A DNA stretch of 64,000 nt from Flaveria trinervia (GCA_025506515.1 CM046443.1:45263126-45327125); one strand, 5' to 3'; shown: positions 46,819 through 59,232, counted from the stretch's first letter. Made by a program: numbers and translations. Notes: generated by a model not told the origin, from the letters alone.

Positions 46819-48108
46819 TAGTTTCATTTTGCTGAAGAAGTTCCAAGTGAATGAAAAAAAAGAATCCAATCATGGATCACCTTCCAAAGTGAAGTGAAAA
46901 GAATCACAATGTGGATCATCATGAAAAGGATCAAAGTGAAAAAATCCCAATGAGGATTAGTGAAAATGAGGACTCATGACTTAAGTAACCTGGTAAGGAA
47001 AGTTGTGAAAACGTTCTACCATGCATTGTACAAGGATGGTTGATCATTCCATGCTTTTGTGTGTGAGGTACATATTGAATAATTAAATCAACCAAAAACA
47101 TGATAAATATCACTTGCATCAAAATATCAACCTTGTATGAGTTTAATTGGACAATCATACCTTCAATCATTAAGTTCATAAACATGTTCATTTTATCACA
47201 AAGGATGCACATGTGTAATGTAAGATTGATATCATCCCAACAAAAGATATACTTCTCTTCATTATCAATAATCAAAATTATATTCAAAAAGTTTTAAATC
47301 TTTAAATTTCCTATCCATATGTGGATATAAACTTTAGGGGGTGTAACTTAAAGTTTTTGATTAAGTTTGTATAGATTCTTACTATCTTAAATTACTTTCT
47401 TAAAAAAATCAAAAAAAAAATAAAACAAAAAGAAAATGCATGTGTTGATGCAGAAGTTATACCATAGTATCTCAGCCTATGCAGATTCGTGGAAGCGTGA
47501 AAAGTCCAAGATCAGTCAAACAATGGGAAACTTGTATCACTTCTGACATGCAAGTCAATCCAAGCAAGAATGACAATCTCATATTCAATCAATTTCATAA
47601 TAGAATTCAACCAGAGACATTTCTTCATAACAAGAAAAACCAAACCAGAAACATTATCCTTTGATTAAGTTTAAAAGTTAATGCAGGTAAGTGCATTGGT
47701 TAATGCGGGTGAAGGTAGCCCATGCATATTTATTTCTAAGTGAAACTAATGCGGACAAAGATTGTACTCTACCGCATTGGTGGGTTACAAGTATACATAA
47801 AAATTTGAAGTGTTAAAACCTATGCGAAACAAATAAAATGTTCTACCGCATTTGTAAATGCGGATAAAATGTTTTCCAAGTGTTTAACCGCATTTGTCAA
47901 TACGGATAAAAGTTACACTTCCGCATTGTTTTACTCATCCATATTTGATGATTTCCTCATCAACCATATTTGTGGATGTGTATCTTTAATTTTCATGTAC
48001 TTTCAAGCAGAAATAAATAAGTGCTTAATCTCTTCTTTCACAATGAATGATGATCAAGTAAATGTGGATTTTATTCTATCGCATTTGCTACAATGAGTAA
48101 TGCTAAAC
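46819..48108. other. Non-coding 3' region of A2
   Basis: No credible gene is present. A polypurine-like CTTTAGGGGGTGTAAC at about 47332-47347 may be an old element edge. From about 47680 scattered AATGCGG and CCGCATT words typical of the A LTR begin. Confidence 0.5.
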
Positions 48109-48300
48109 AAGTTTTGTCAACCGCATTTGCTACAGTGAGCAAATGCTGACAAAGTTTGATCAACCGCATTTGCTATAGTGAGCAAATGCTGACAAAGTTA
48201 GATCAACCACATTGCTATAGTGAGCAAATGCTGACAAAGTTTAATCAACCGCATTTGCTACAGTGAGCAAATGCTGATAAAGTTTGATCAGCCAAATTTG
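48109..48300. repeat. Tandem 43-bp repeat with internal hairpin, A2 3' region
   Basis: About four and a half head-to-tail units contain CCGCATTTGCT, a 4-6-base loop, then AGCAAATGC, which form 9-base inverted arms, joined by TGACAAAGTTTGATCAA. The arms extend the A-family word CCGCATT. It lies between broken pol and the 3' LTR. Confidence 0.88.
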
Positions 48301-48552
48301 CTATAGTGCACAATGCGGATCCAAACTTCCACATTTGCTACAGTGTGTAAATACGGATGTCTGAAATCACAAGGTCAACTCTTTCGCATTTGTGATAGTA
48401 AACAAATACGGATGTATAAAAGCCATCTGCATTTGCTACAGTGTGAATTAAAAACTCCAACTTAAGCAGCACCTTTTATGCCTCCACAAGACCTAGCAGA
48501 ATCTTCATAACCTCAATCACCACCCAAATATTGAAAAACATAGGCTGTATGT

Positions 48553-48568
48553 TCCTTAAGGGGAGTAT
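48553..48568 (+). other. Polypurine tract of A2
   Basis: TCCTTAAGGGGAGTAT lies directly before the 3' LTR start (TGTTAGACC at 48569). Confidence 0.7.
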
Positions 48569-49310
48569 TGTTAGACCCTGAAAGGACCATACATGCCTAT
48601 TCAAATGGTGAGTTGATGGTTGTTTTGCTGAGGTTCCCACAAGTCCAAGAATTAATACAGATGAAGATCCTACGGATTAGAAGAACCAAGTATGGCTAAC
48701 CGCATTTGTTAATGCGGAAGTCATAAAACAAATGCTGACAAGTGTTTGTTCTTCCACATTAACAAATGCGGATATCTTAGAAGAATGCGGACAAGTATTT
48801 GTTCATCTGCATTTGCCAATACGGATGACCAAAAAAATGAACAGAAGTATTTGTTCATTCGCATTAACCAATGTTGATGACCAACATACTAATGCGGAAG
48901 ATCAAGTAAAGAAATGCTAATCAAGTCAACTCATCTGCATTTGCCAATGCGGATGAATAAGAAGAAATGCGAATGAAGACTTAGACTAGTTCTGATGTAA
49001 TAGGTCAGGGGTAGTTAGTCATTTTGTAAAAGGCAACTTGTATGCCTATAAATAGAATAGACAACCTCGTACATGAGGTGACAGAGAATAGACAATCAGA
49101 ATATTCTTTGTATTCCCTAGGTGCATTATTACTTCTCTTGCTAAACCCTGGCAGTTATTGTAATCAATCACCTTTATTAATATATACAAAGCATTTATGA
49201 GTATTTCTTCTACATTGAATGTTTCTTGATTGTATGATTCCGCCATTCAATCATTAACTCAATCATTATATTTGATCCTAAGTGAGAATCTAAATCTCAC
49301 TACCCAGTCA
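48569..49310 (+). repeat. 3' LTR of A2
   Basis: This 742-bp copy of 39904-40645 has the same hairpin array. Many CpGs in the words have decayed (AATACAG, AATGTTG, CATCTGC). It ends CCCAGTCA at 49310. Confidence 0.9.
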
Positions 49311-50397
49311 AACCAACCATTCAACCTCAACCTCAAACCCAACAACAACTGAACCAATTACGTTACCATTCCCCATCATGACTAAACCAACCTTTGAGCC
49401 TTACACCCCTGAACCTACACCATCAACCTTACCCACTTCCTCACTTCAACCACTTACACTACCCATCCTCCAACCCAAAACACTTACCAGAACCCAAACA
49501 CCATAACCTATCCAACCACCTTCCAAAACATCCCCTCAGCCTTCCAAACATCTCTCCTTAGAGGAGTTCAAGGCAATCAAGACAAAGCTCATCAATGTAC
49601 AACCCTAAGCGATATCTCTTGTGAGGAGGAGTCCGTGAAACTAACCTATGTTGATGGATCCTCATGTTCCCTCACTAGAGATCAATTTCTTGATCTGCCC
49701 AGAGGAACATTGGACCAAGCTGTAAAGCTCCTTGGCCTTAACTCAGATTCTCTAAATGAAGAAGAAAAGAATCTAAAGAGAAGGTTGGTGACTCTATTGG
49801 ATATGAAGAAATGGGACAAGGTACCAAGTCAACTCCTTGTGCCTAGGTAGAGGATTATCTAGTGGAGGTTTGAAGACTCTTCTCATAACTTTCTTGTTAA
49901 GAGAGAGAGTGGAGAGCTAAACAAGCTAAATGCCTCATCTATGCTACACTAAGCAGATTTGATATTGCTGAGTTAGCAGAGAAGACACTCTCCAACCCCT
50001 CTAACTCTGAGGTAGTTGCTCATATCAGAAATCACCTGAGCAGTCTTTATCTGGCTGAGCTAACTGCTAGGACCAAGTTTGAAGAAGAGTTGAAACTAAG
50101 AGAGGAGGAGAAGAGGAAAGGATCAGCAACCAAAGGCAAAGCCTTTCTTCAAATGGTTGAGGGTCCCGAACTTGAATCCGTAGTTAGATGGGAGTATGAC
50201 TATAACTCCCATCAACTAACTCTCTACAAGGGGCACAAAAAAGGGTACATGTCATTCAGAGTGAGAGACTGGATCTCCTATCCACTAATGACTTGTACAA
50301 ACTTCTCAGCACCACTTCAGGGAAAAACAAGGAAACATACAAGCATCTTATGTCCCTGGTGTTCAAGGTTTTGAGAAGCAGAAATAAGTGAGGTTTT
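49311..50397 (+). pseudogene. aORF of C3, second part
   Basis: The Pro-rich linker resumes after A2, followed by the C-terminal domain (LTYVDGSSCSLTRDQFLDLPRGTLDQAVKLLGLNSD from 49639). A second segment (49960-50390) has the RWEYDYNSHQLTLYKG motif seen in the C2 copy and ends near 50391, just before the polypurine tract. Stops at 49848 and later frameshifts inactivate it. Confidence 0.75.
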
Positions 50398-50421
50398 GGT
50401 AGCATCAGCCTAGGACGAGTT

Positions 50422-51034
50422 TGTTGGATCTAGAAAGGCTGTGCAACTTAAACCAAATCACTTAGACTATTTTTGGGTGCAATTAATAAACGACTTCCGA
50501 AGCTAAGTGTGGAACTTTTGAAGGAAATTGAGTTCTTCCGAAGGCAGTGCAAGATCATCTTCCAAAGGAAAACTCCAACTTCCAAAGTCAAAGTATTCAC
50601 TTCCAAAGTTCAAGACTTAGAAGAAAATATAAGAAGTCAACATCCTAAGTATGAAGATATGAAGAAGTCCTCAAGCCACGAAAGTAGTAGCCTCTTCTAA
50701 AGTATAAGTGGCTTCGAAAGAACTTGTTCTTCTGAAGCCAACTAACCTTCGGAAGACACTACAATGAACAAGTGGACATAAGTATGGTCTCTCTAACACT
50801 CGTTGCAAACCTCTGAGATACTACATGGTGGGTTCTCAAAAGCCATGTAGTTGACCATACTTTATTCCACTATTCACCTTTATCAGTTAGTATAGTTGCC
50901 AACTTTAGTTGGTGACAAAAGGTAAGTGATGGACATGTCATGACTACCATATCTGATATAATATTTTCATCTAAGATACCTTAACTTTAGCATTGTAGCA
51001 TATGCTTCAGTCATAGGTTTGCAGCTGGTATCAA
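50422..51034 (+). repeat. Truncated 3' LTR of C3
   Basis: The LTR starts TGTTGGATCTAG and follows the C LTR, with TTCCGAAG words at 50490-50760 and a CCAACT/AGTTGG stem near 50899. At about 51033 it ends inside U3, at GGTATCAAAGTA, and is fused to the primer site of element D. TATA, R and U5 are lost. Confidence 0.85.
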
Positions 51035-51043
51035 AGTAACAAG

Positions 51044-51055
51044 TGGTATCAGAGC
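51044..51055 (+). other. tRNA-Met primer binding site of D
   Basis: TGGTATCAGAGC, followed by TATAGGCTCTTGATT as in typical Copia leaders. Upstream is only AACAAG before C-family LTR sequence, so no D LTR is present on this side. Confidence 0.85.
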
Positions 51056-51261
51056 TATAGGCTCTTGATTACGTGTTAATTCAATCATTTTGATACAAAA
51101 TTGTGTTTTTGCATCAAAAATGCAATCTTTTTGTGTCTAACGGAGTCTTGGAAGTTTCCTGATCGAAAAGTGTAGTTTTTCCGGCATACGGCTATTAGGG
51201 TTTGATAAATTTTACTTTTACAGCCAAAACAAGTTTAACCTACGAATTATCAAACTTCAGC

Positions 51262-51500
51262 AAGTTTAGTCGCATGATTGGCTCAATCGCACGACTGAGT
51301 TCATACGCATCCTTCAACCGCACGATTGAACTCATTCGTACCCTCATTCGTACGACTGAGATCTTCATTCGGACCGCTCAACCGTATTAGTTTATTCGGA
51401 TGACAGACTCATCTGCATTTGCTTAGTCGCACGATTAACCCATCCACACTGGTTCAATCGCCCGAATAAGCCCAATCGCATACCTTCATTCGCACCCATC
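51262..51500. repeat. Small-palindrome array in the D leader
   Basis: About ten copies of a 14-16-base imperfect palindrome have the form AGTCGCATGATT, AATCGCACGACT or CATTCGTACGACT (arms (A/G)(A/G)TC or ATTC, a central CGnnCG-like core, complementary arm). They alternate with short unrelated spacers between primer site and Gag ATG. The same class fills 59316-59590. Confidence 0.8.
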
Positions 51501-51531
51501 AGCAGCTTGTCAAATAGTAAAGTCAAGTGTA

Positions 51532-54500
51532 ATGGAGGATCAGTTTTCAGCATACACAGCAAGTAGAGATACACGTATTCAGAATCTACTACTGTTGGAG
51601 AACGAAGTGGGGATTCACAATAAACCCCCAAAACTTATTACGTTAGACGACTACCCACAATGGAAGCAACGTTTCGAAATCTACTTGAATGGAGTGGATA
51701 AAAATTTGTGGGAGGCAATAGAGTCGGGGTACAGCATGCCAGTTGGAGCTGACGGAGTAAAACTTACCCTAAGTGGCATGTCGGATGCACAGATGGTAAA
51801 ACACAATGCTGAGAAGAAAGTCTACGCTTTCTTGCTTACTCAGTCTATTTTTCATCAGTATTCAGAGTATACTCAAGCTAAGAAACTTTGGGATGCGTTG
51901 GAGAAGAGGTATGACGGGAATGTCTCTCTGAAGGCTATCAAGGCGAAAGCTTTGAAGGAGTTTGACAACTTCTCTTCAATGGGAAAAGAAGGCCTTGATG
52001 ATGTGATCGATAGATTCTACCACTTGATGAGTGAGATGCACACTCATGGAGTGGTTACTTCGATGGAAGAAAAGGTATCCAACTTTGTTGATGGATTACC
52101 AGAAAAATGGGGTTCGTTTGTTTCTAATCTCATAAAGAATGGAATGCTCTCGAAGTTAGACATAAATGACTTCATTCTGAAACTAAGAGAAGAGGAGCTG
52201 AGAATGAAGTATCGAGCCCAAAAGGCCAACTACGATCAGAATCCTGCGCTCTACAATGCTACTCCTTCAGTCAAGACATCTGGAGCACCACTGCAAACCG
52301 CCTCACTACAAGTGCAGGAGTTCCAGCACAACCCTCAACTTCAGGATCAGAAATGTCAGGGTCATCTAGCACCCAATATATAATACCTGAAGCTAATGCA
52401 GCAAAGCTAAAAACCGACAACCTCGGGAATGTAACCATGGAGGTGGCCAGAGAACATATGGACCTTTTAGCTACAGTGGTTCAATCCTACGATGGATTAA
52501 TTGCTGGAAAGATAGGTAACTGCCACCTGGCAGATGAAGATTATGAGCAGGTGGATGAAATGGAGTTGGAACGAATGGACATAATGTGGGCTCTGGCAAG
52601 TGCTGTCCGACGAGCTAAAAAGTTTGTCAAAAAGACCGGACAGAACCTGGTTGCAACAAAAGACACAACCTTTGGGTTTGATAAGTCAAAGGTTACATGT
52701 TTCAACTGCGGTGAGAAGGGACACTTCAAGAGGGAGTGTATAAAACTAAAGAAGACAGGAAATGGAAATCCCTTCTCGTCATTTAACCGTCAAGATAAGT
52801 CCACAGCTAGTAATGCTGACTCATCAAGTAAGGATCCAAAAGCCTTCACTGCTAATGAAGATGAAGGACAGGACTAGAGCTTTCGGTTCGTCTCACCAGG
52901 AGAGTCAAATATAGCTAGTGTAGAGGATATTGATGACGATTCTGCAAGTGAAGGAGATATAACAGTATTGCTCGCAATGTCAAACTCTGAAGATACTGCA
53001 AATGTGGTCAACTACCTGCCTGAAGAAGAAAAATCTGCATCATCATGTGAATCACCAGAACCAGAGACAACCGAGCCAACAATCATGGCTGATTCTTCTT
53101 CAACATTCCAGGTAAGTACTACTGACCAACTGTTTAATAATCATGCTTGTTTAGAATGTAATAAATTTAGCGAAGTTATAGATTCAAAATTTGCGAGGCT
53201 ATTAGATCATAATGATAGCTTAGTGAAGCATCTGGAACTATGCACAGAAGCAAATAGAGTATTAAAACAAAACGAGCATAGTTACAAGGAAAAGATAGAC
53301 CTATTAAATAAACAGCTTAGGGAACCTGAGGTAGTTGCCTTTAACCAAGCAAATGACATTAGGTACTATCTGAACTCTCTTGAGGACACTAAGAAGCAAA
53401 AAGCAGTTTTAGAAGTAGAAGTCAATTCATTAAAACAAAAACTACATAGTTGGACAAGCTCATCACACATTGTCCAACACTTAGTTAGAGAGAGAAATAA
53501 TGGGGAGGGACTGGGATACAAAGTCATTCCACCACCACTTGAGACCTTGATGAACACCAAAAGTAAACCAATTAACAATAACCCCATCAAGGATCACGTG
53601 GTGTCTACTCCTCTTGTTAGGGATCCAGATTCCGTAAGTAAATCAAGTGAATCCGACCCTAAACAAAAGGAGGCCACTTCAAAGGCAATAGGAAAGATGC
53701 CTTGTGTTAACCTGGAAAAAGAATTGAAAGGGTGAGTTTAAAGTCAAGGTCAAACAAATTCAAACAAGAACCAAAAAACACTATAAAATCTACTCAATCA
53801 TGTGCATCATGTCACAGTCCAGGGAAACAAGAGATTAAAGATGTAAAACTAGATAAAACAATTAATTTTGTAAAACCAACTCATACATCTAACAAGTAGT
53901 GCCTCAGTCCAAACACACTAAGGTTGACCGTGTGACAAGTATATCTCCACCAAAACAAATAAACCGTAAAGTTGAAAGGAGATCCTGCTATAATTGTGGA
54001 GAGTATGGTCACATAGCGTCTCACTGTCCTTTATCAGACACCGAGGAAGGAAGTTGAACTTTCTGCATCTACATCTAGATCTTTTAAGAGGAACTCAGTG
54101 ACGCCTCCTAAAAGGGATTGTGAACCCAAAGTTCCATCCATCAGCCAGTCGTCTGTTTATCACAAACAGGCCTTACACAAATCTGGATTATGGAAAGAAA
54201 AAATCCTCAGTGCCTGAAAATAAGAACACACAGAATTCTGATCAATCCTTAACCTCAAAGGGTAGTGGGTTGAGTTGTGATATGTGATGCCTCAGGGAAA
54301 CCCAAGACAGTTAAGGCTTGGGTTCCTAACATGAACTAATGTTTTCATTATGTGTAGGGTGTTCGCTATAGTTCTGAAAGTAACACGTGGATTGTTGTTA
54401 GCGGAGCATCCAGGCACATGACAGGGAACCGAGCTCTCTTGTCAAATTTCAGACAAATTAAAAGAGGGCATGTTTCATTTGCTGGAAACAAAGGTCGGTA

Positions 54501-57500
54501 TATCACAACCCAAGGAGAAGTGGAAATGAGAAAGTTAAGTTTGATAAGGTAAACTATGTCCAACAATTACAAAATAACTTACTTTCAGTTTCTCAAATAT
54601 GTGATAAAGGATTCAAGGTAGTTTTTGACAACAAGAAGTGTTACATTCTAAAGAAGGACTACATGATTCCGGAGGATGAGATCTTAATGTCAGCTTCAAG
54701 ATATAATGACCTTTATGTCTTGGATCTCTCAAAGGCATCCACAACAGATAGTGAAGTCCAATGTTTCTTGTCCAAAGCTACTGAGAAGGAATCCATCTCC
54801 TAGCATAGGAGATGGGATACATAAATCCGAGGAAAATGAATCACTTGATCCAGAATGATCTTGTGAGAGGAGTAAATGTCAAAAACTTCAACTCCCGGTT
54901 TGTGTTACGTGCAAAAAGCGCAAATAGACGAAGAAATTGCATAAGGAAAAGAAAGTTCATTCTATAGAACTTCCACTTGAGCTTCTTCACATGGATCTGT
55001 TTGGTCCAGTCAGTACAAGAAGCATCGCAGGCGACTTGTATTGCTATGTAGTTACTGATGATTACTCAAGGTTCTCTTGGGCAATGTTTCTGAAATCCAA
55101 ATCAGAAACATTTGAATCCTTCAAGGAATTGGTAACTACACTGGAATCCCTATACAAGCTAAAGGTAAGACAGGTGCACTCAGACAACGGAACCGAGTTC
55201 AAGAATCAAAGGATGGAGGACTATTGCAAGGAAAAGGGAATTGTGCATCAATTTACCTCGGCTTATACCCCTTAGATGAATGGCGTTGCTGAACGAAAGA
55301 ACCGTAGCTTGATAGAGACGGCACGGACAATGCTTGCAGACTCGAAACTGCCTATAGAATTTTGGAATGAAGCAGTGGCAAATGCATGTTATAATCTCAA
55401 TCGAGTTCTGGTAGTAAAACGCCATGGAAAAACATGCTACGAGTTATTACAGCAACGTAAACCTAACTTGGAATATCTCAAGCCGTTTGGCGCTTCGTGC
55501 ACCCTGCTGAAAAAGACTCAGGAGGGAAAATTCAGTGAGAAGGTTGATGAAGGGATCTTCTTAGGATACAACATACCAACAAGAGAGTTTACAAAAACTC
55601 AACGGGTCAAGTAGAGGTGTGGTGTATGTTGATGTTCAGAGATATATCACACCGCCTGCTGGAAAAGGGCCTGCTTACTTCTTCGACTATGATGGATTCT
55701 TCAAGTCCTTCAACATATCTTTTCTTCTTCAGAAGATGAGTTGGCAAACAAGATGATGTACGATGTCTTCCACACCGTCTCAAGATTCAACAAGTCATGA
55801 TCCTACCAACTCAGGGGGAGTAGTTGATATGAGTGACTCCTCCTTGATGAAGAACATGAAGAAAATGATGAGATCAACCAGGATGTATAGGTTCCAACTA
55901 CCACAAATTCACAAGCATCGACTAGTGATGCTTCTGAACTTTCTGAACCTTAGAATCCTATCGCCTCAGATCCAGAACCAAATGGTCATAATCTTGACTC
56001 TGAGGTGGTTGTTCCGACGACCCCTGGCTCACGTCTAAACATCTATAATCCTTTGGATAACATTATAGGAGATGTGAGATCAGGGGTTCAGACTAGAAAT
56101 CAACTGTACTCCACTGATTATGCCTCTGTGATGGAAAAAGGACACCTTCATGATGGTCCATACCGGTGCTTTGTGTCTCAGTTTGAGCCAAAGTATGTTA
56201 GTGAAGCACTAAATGATGAGGCTTGGGTTAGTGCCATGCTGGAAGAACTTCTTCAGTTTAAGAAGTTAGGTGTATGGACACTCGTGGATAGACCTAAAGG
56301 TGCTAAAGTCATTGGTACCAAATGGGTCTTGAAATGCAAGAAAGATGATCAGGGAGTGATCATCAGAAACAAGGCTCGGCTTGTTGTTCAGGGTTTTCGA
56401 CAAGTTGAAGGGATCGACTACAATGAAGTAATTGCACCAGTGGGAAGGATGGAAGCCATCCGCATCTTCCTTTCCTATGCATCTTATATGAAAATCAAAG
56501 TATATCAGCTAGATGTTAAGAGTGCATTCCTTCACGGTGAAATCTAGAGAAACAGTGTATGTCAGTCAACCCGAGGGATTTGAAGATCCATATCATCGGG
56601 ATAGAGTTAAAAACTCGACAAGGCATTATACGGGCTTCATCAAGCTCCACGGGCTTGGTATGAGAAACTCTCGACTCATCTCGTGAAACACGGATTTCGC
56701 AGGGGAGTCATTGACTGCACACTATTTATCGAAGAAAAAGATGGAGACATACTGCTAGTACAGATCTATGTAAATGACATAATCTTCGGTTCAAAGAACG
56801 AAGAATTATGCAAAGTATTCGAAGCAGTAATGAAGGCTGAGTTTGAGATGAGCGCCATGGGGGAGATGAAGTTCTTTCTCGGGTTACAAGTAGATCATAC
56901 ACCAAATGGAATCTTCTTACATCAGACCAAGTATGTAGGAGATATTCTCAGTCGGTTTGACATGGAGAATGCTTCCATAGCTGGCACTCCACTGGCTACA
57001 AACCATGATGTAGCACTGATGAGAACGGTGATCTGGTAGATGCCACTATGTACTGCGGGATGATTGGATCTCTCATGTATCTCACTGCCTCGGACCAGAT
57101 ATCATGTATGCGACATGTTTATGCGCGCGATATCAGGCAAAGCCTAAGGTGAACCATCTAATTGGGGTCAAAAATATTTCGATATCTAAAGGGCACACCC
57201 ACACTTGGGTTCTGGTATCCTCATGATGATGACATTGAACTTAGAGCGTATAGTGACTCGGATTACAGCGGCTGCAAGATGAACTACAAGTCTACATCAG
57301 TAGGTGTCAGTTCTTGGGAGAAGATTAGTAACCTGGCAGTGTAAGAAGCAGACCTCAGGTGCCTTGTCAACCTGTGAAGCAGAATACGTTGCTTCTGCAA
57401 GCTGCTGTTCCCAAATCATATGGATTCAACAGCAAATGCGGGATTACGGTTTGCATTTCACTTCCACTCCTATATCTGTTGATAACTCTGCTGCGATTGC

Positions 57501-57731
57501 AGTTCACTAAGAACCCGGTCCAACATCCTAAGACCAAACACATCAGAATCAAATATCACTTCATCGTGACTATTTGAAAAGAACTTAATCGATGTGATAA
57601 AAATAAACACTGATTTTCAATGCGCTGACCTCTATACAAAGGCTTTTGATAAACCACGTTTTCTATATCTGTTAGAGGTAAATGGTGTTAAAAAGAAAAG
57701 TGAGGTCATTCTTGAAGATGACCATGTATAG
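51532..57731 (+). pseudogene. Gag-Pol of element D
   Basis: The ATG at 51532 opens a 283-codon Gag frame (LDDYPQWKQRFEIYL, KKLWDALEKRYDGN). A shift near 52350 leads to a CCHC knuckle, CFNCGEKGHFKREC (52700-52740). A TAG at 52875 interrupts an otherwise continuous frame to a coiled coil (53140-53480). A second knuckle is CYNCGEYGHIASHC (53985). Protease reads WIVVSGASRHMTGN (54388), with Val for the catalytic Asp. Integrase (54970-55500) keeps HMDLFGP, HSDNGTEF and ERKN, with a TAG before MNGVAERKN. RT (56230-57000) reads YVND instead of YVDD near 56768. RNase H (57240-57560) leads to an FTKAFD-like end at 57731. It is non-functional. Confidence 0.85.
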
Positions 57732-59099
57732 TCCGATGTGTCGCGTCTAGTTTCTCTTAAAATTTCTTAAATTATAGTGTTCTTTACGTTTAATTCTCTT
57801 GTTTCGTTTAATGTTATTTCGTTAATTACACTTAATGTCGGTTCTTGCTCATTAAAATTCTAAAACGCAAATCCTTAGAGGTTTTAGTATTTTAGGGGGA
57901 GAATAGGTATGAAAAAAAACAAACGAGGGAAAAGGAGAGGCAAGCCGATAATAAACAAGATCGTACGTGTGATACCGATTTAACGTGTGGAATATGATAG
58001 TACACAGGTACAAACCATTTGGGACATTAAAAATCAAAATTGAAAAAGATGCAAAGTTCAAAGTCTGAGTAGTCTGAGCAATATAAAAGGAAATATGATA
58101 GTTAAGCTAGCTACTACTAAGGTAAAACAAAGAAAGTAGACCTAGAGGTTGCTAGACCATAGCTGATATGTTGGTATATTCAACACAATAGATGACTAGA
58201 CCGTTTGGTGATCTCAAGATTAAACTAAAATGTTTGACTAGCTGTAGGAAACACCTTATCCTTGGTTAACACAATCAACAGGATTCCCATAAGGGGTGAC
58301 AAGCAAAATATATGCCACAAAAGTGTGCGTAAGACCAAAGCATGAGCTAAAGCACATGAATGCTAAAAGAAGAAAAATTGCTCAAACAAGAAGATAGATT
58401 ATGTGTCTCTCTGCTGTGCGGTGGCACTGACCTACGGATAAGCATAACCTATATATTCTAGAACTCATTGTTGTTTGCCGCCTCTCTGCTATGCGATAGC
58501 ACTGACCTGAGGATTGGCTTCTCTTTGAAAGTTCTAAGAATAGTCTCTTCTTGAATTCTACCCTAAGACCGCTCAAAAATCTCCTAAGGATTGTTGATTA
58601 CCATATAAGTGTGCGATTCACAAATGCTTGTTGAAATAACAAACCTTAAAACAATCATCGAACTATGTTGAAAGTCTGTGTATGGATTTAAGAGGACAAG
58701 TATACTGACAATCACTGTGGCAACAATTCTTGAAAGTTCAAATCAGTGTGGGGACCTAATAGTACTAGTATGATTTCCTAAACTTGCTAAATGACTCTAG
58801 ATGAAAAAAAAGGATTGAGCATCAAAGGTTTTAGATAACTGGTCTCAAATGATTTGAATATCCTGTATGATTCCAGCTTGAATTGGTCCATGTATGGTTT
58901 GAAAGATTGAGGCTGCCCTCTAAGAAGAATTATTCCCTAGAGTTACATCTTAGGAATTAACCCTCACGAAAACACAAAAACATATATTAGTGTAATTTTC
59001 AGTGTTATTTCTTTTATGTAAGTACAAAGTTAGTCTAATTCAGTTTTATGTAGTATCGGACTATGTCATGGAAGTTGATAAGGGACCTATCATCGAAAA
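57732..59099. other. Non-coding spacer of D, first part
   Basis: No gene is recognised. A purine run (TTTTAGGGGGAGAA) lies at about 57887-57904. Two copies of a 33-34-bp phrase (CTCTCTGCT(G/A)TGCG(G/A)T(G/A)GC then ACTGACCT) lie at 58406 and 58482. The rest is AT-rich. Confidence 0.5.
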
Positions 59100-59232
59100 G
59101 GTCACGTCTGAGGTGACCACGCGTGCTTTCAAATAAATGGGTCACGTCTGAGGTGACAAAAGGTTTTAAAAAAGATCACGTCTGAGGTGACCTAAAGGTT
59201 TTTAGTCTAAAATGATCATGTTTGAGATGATC
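59100..59232. repeat. Four GGTCACGTCTGAGGTGACC-type hairpins
   Basis: Four copies lie at 59100-59118, 59140-59157, 59174-59192 and 59214-59232. Each has 6-base arms (5 pairs retained in copy 3) around a 7-base loop, GT(C/T)TGAG. Copy 4 is GATCAT...ATGATC: two changes in each arm, all paired. Spacing is about 35-40 bp. Confidence 0.88.

Larger units (their letters stand above)
39904..49310 (+). mobile_element. Copia element A2, LTR to LTR (9.4 kb), degraded
   Basis: Two 742-bp LTRs (39904-40645 and 48569-49310) enclose a mutated primer site, gag, protease, integrase and RT. Pol is cut within RT at about 46818, so RNase H and any aORF are missing. The remaining 1.7 kb is non-coding and includes a tandem hairpin array. 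By eye the LTRs differ at roughly 30-40 positions, mostly C/T and G/A, so this insertion is older than B. Immediate flanks (AAACT and AACCA) are not a clean target duplication. Confidence 0.88.
38795..51034 (+). mobile_element. Copia element C3, 3' fragment, split by A2
   Basis: C-family aORF sequence runs 38795-39903, is interrupted by the complete LTR-to-LTR element A2, and resumes at 49311. It is followed by a decayed polypurine tract (TAGGACGAG) and a truncated 3' LTR (50422-51034). The aORF bases flanking A2 overlap by about 35-40 bp, far longer than a normal 5-bp target duplication. Confidence 0.8.

Noticed and set aside
48109..48300. CRISPR-like array
   Set aside because: Units are continuous with no unique spacers, in a plant retrotransposon context.
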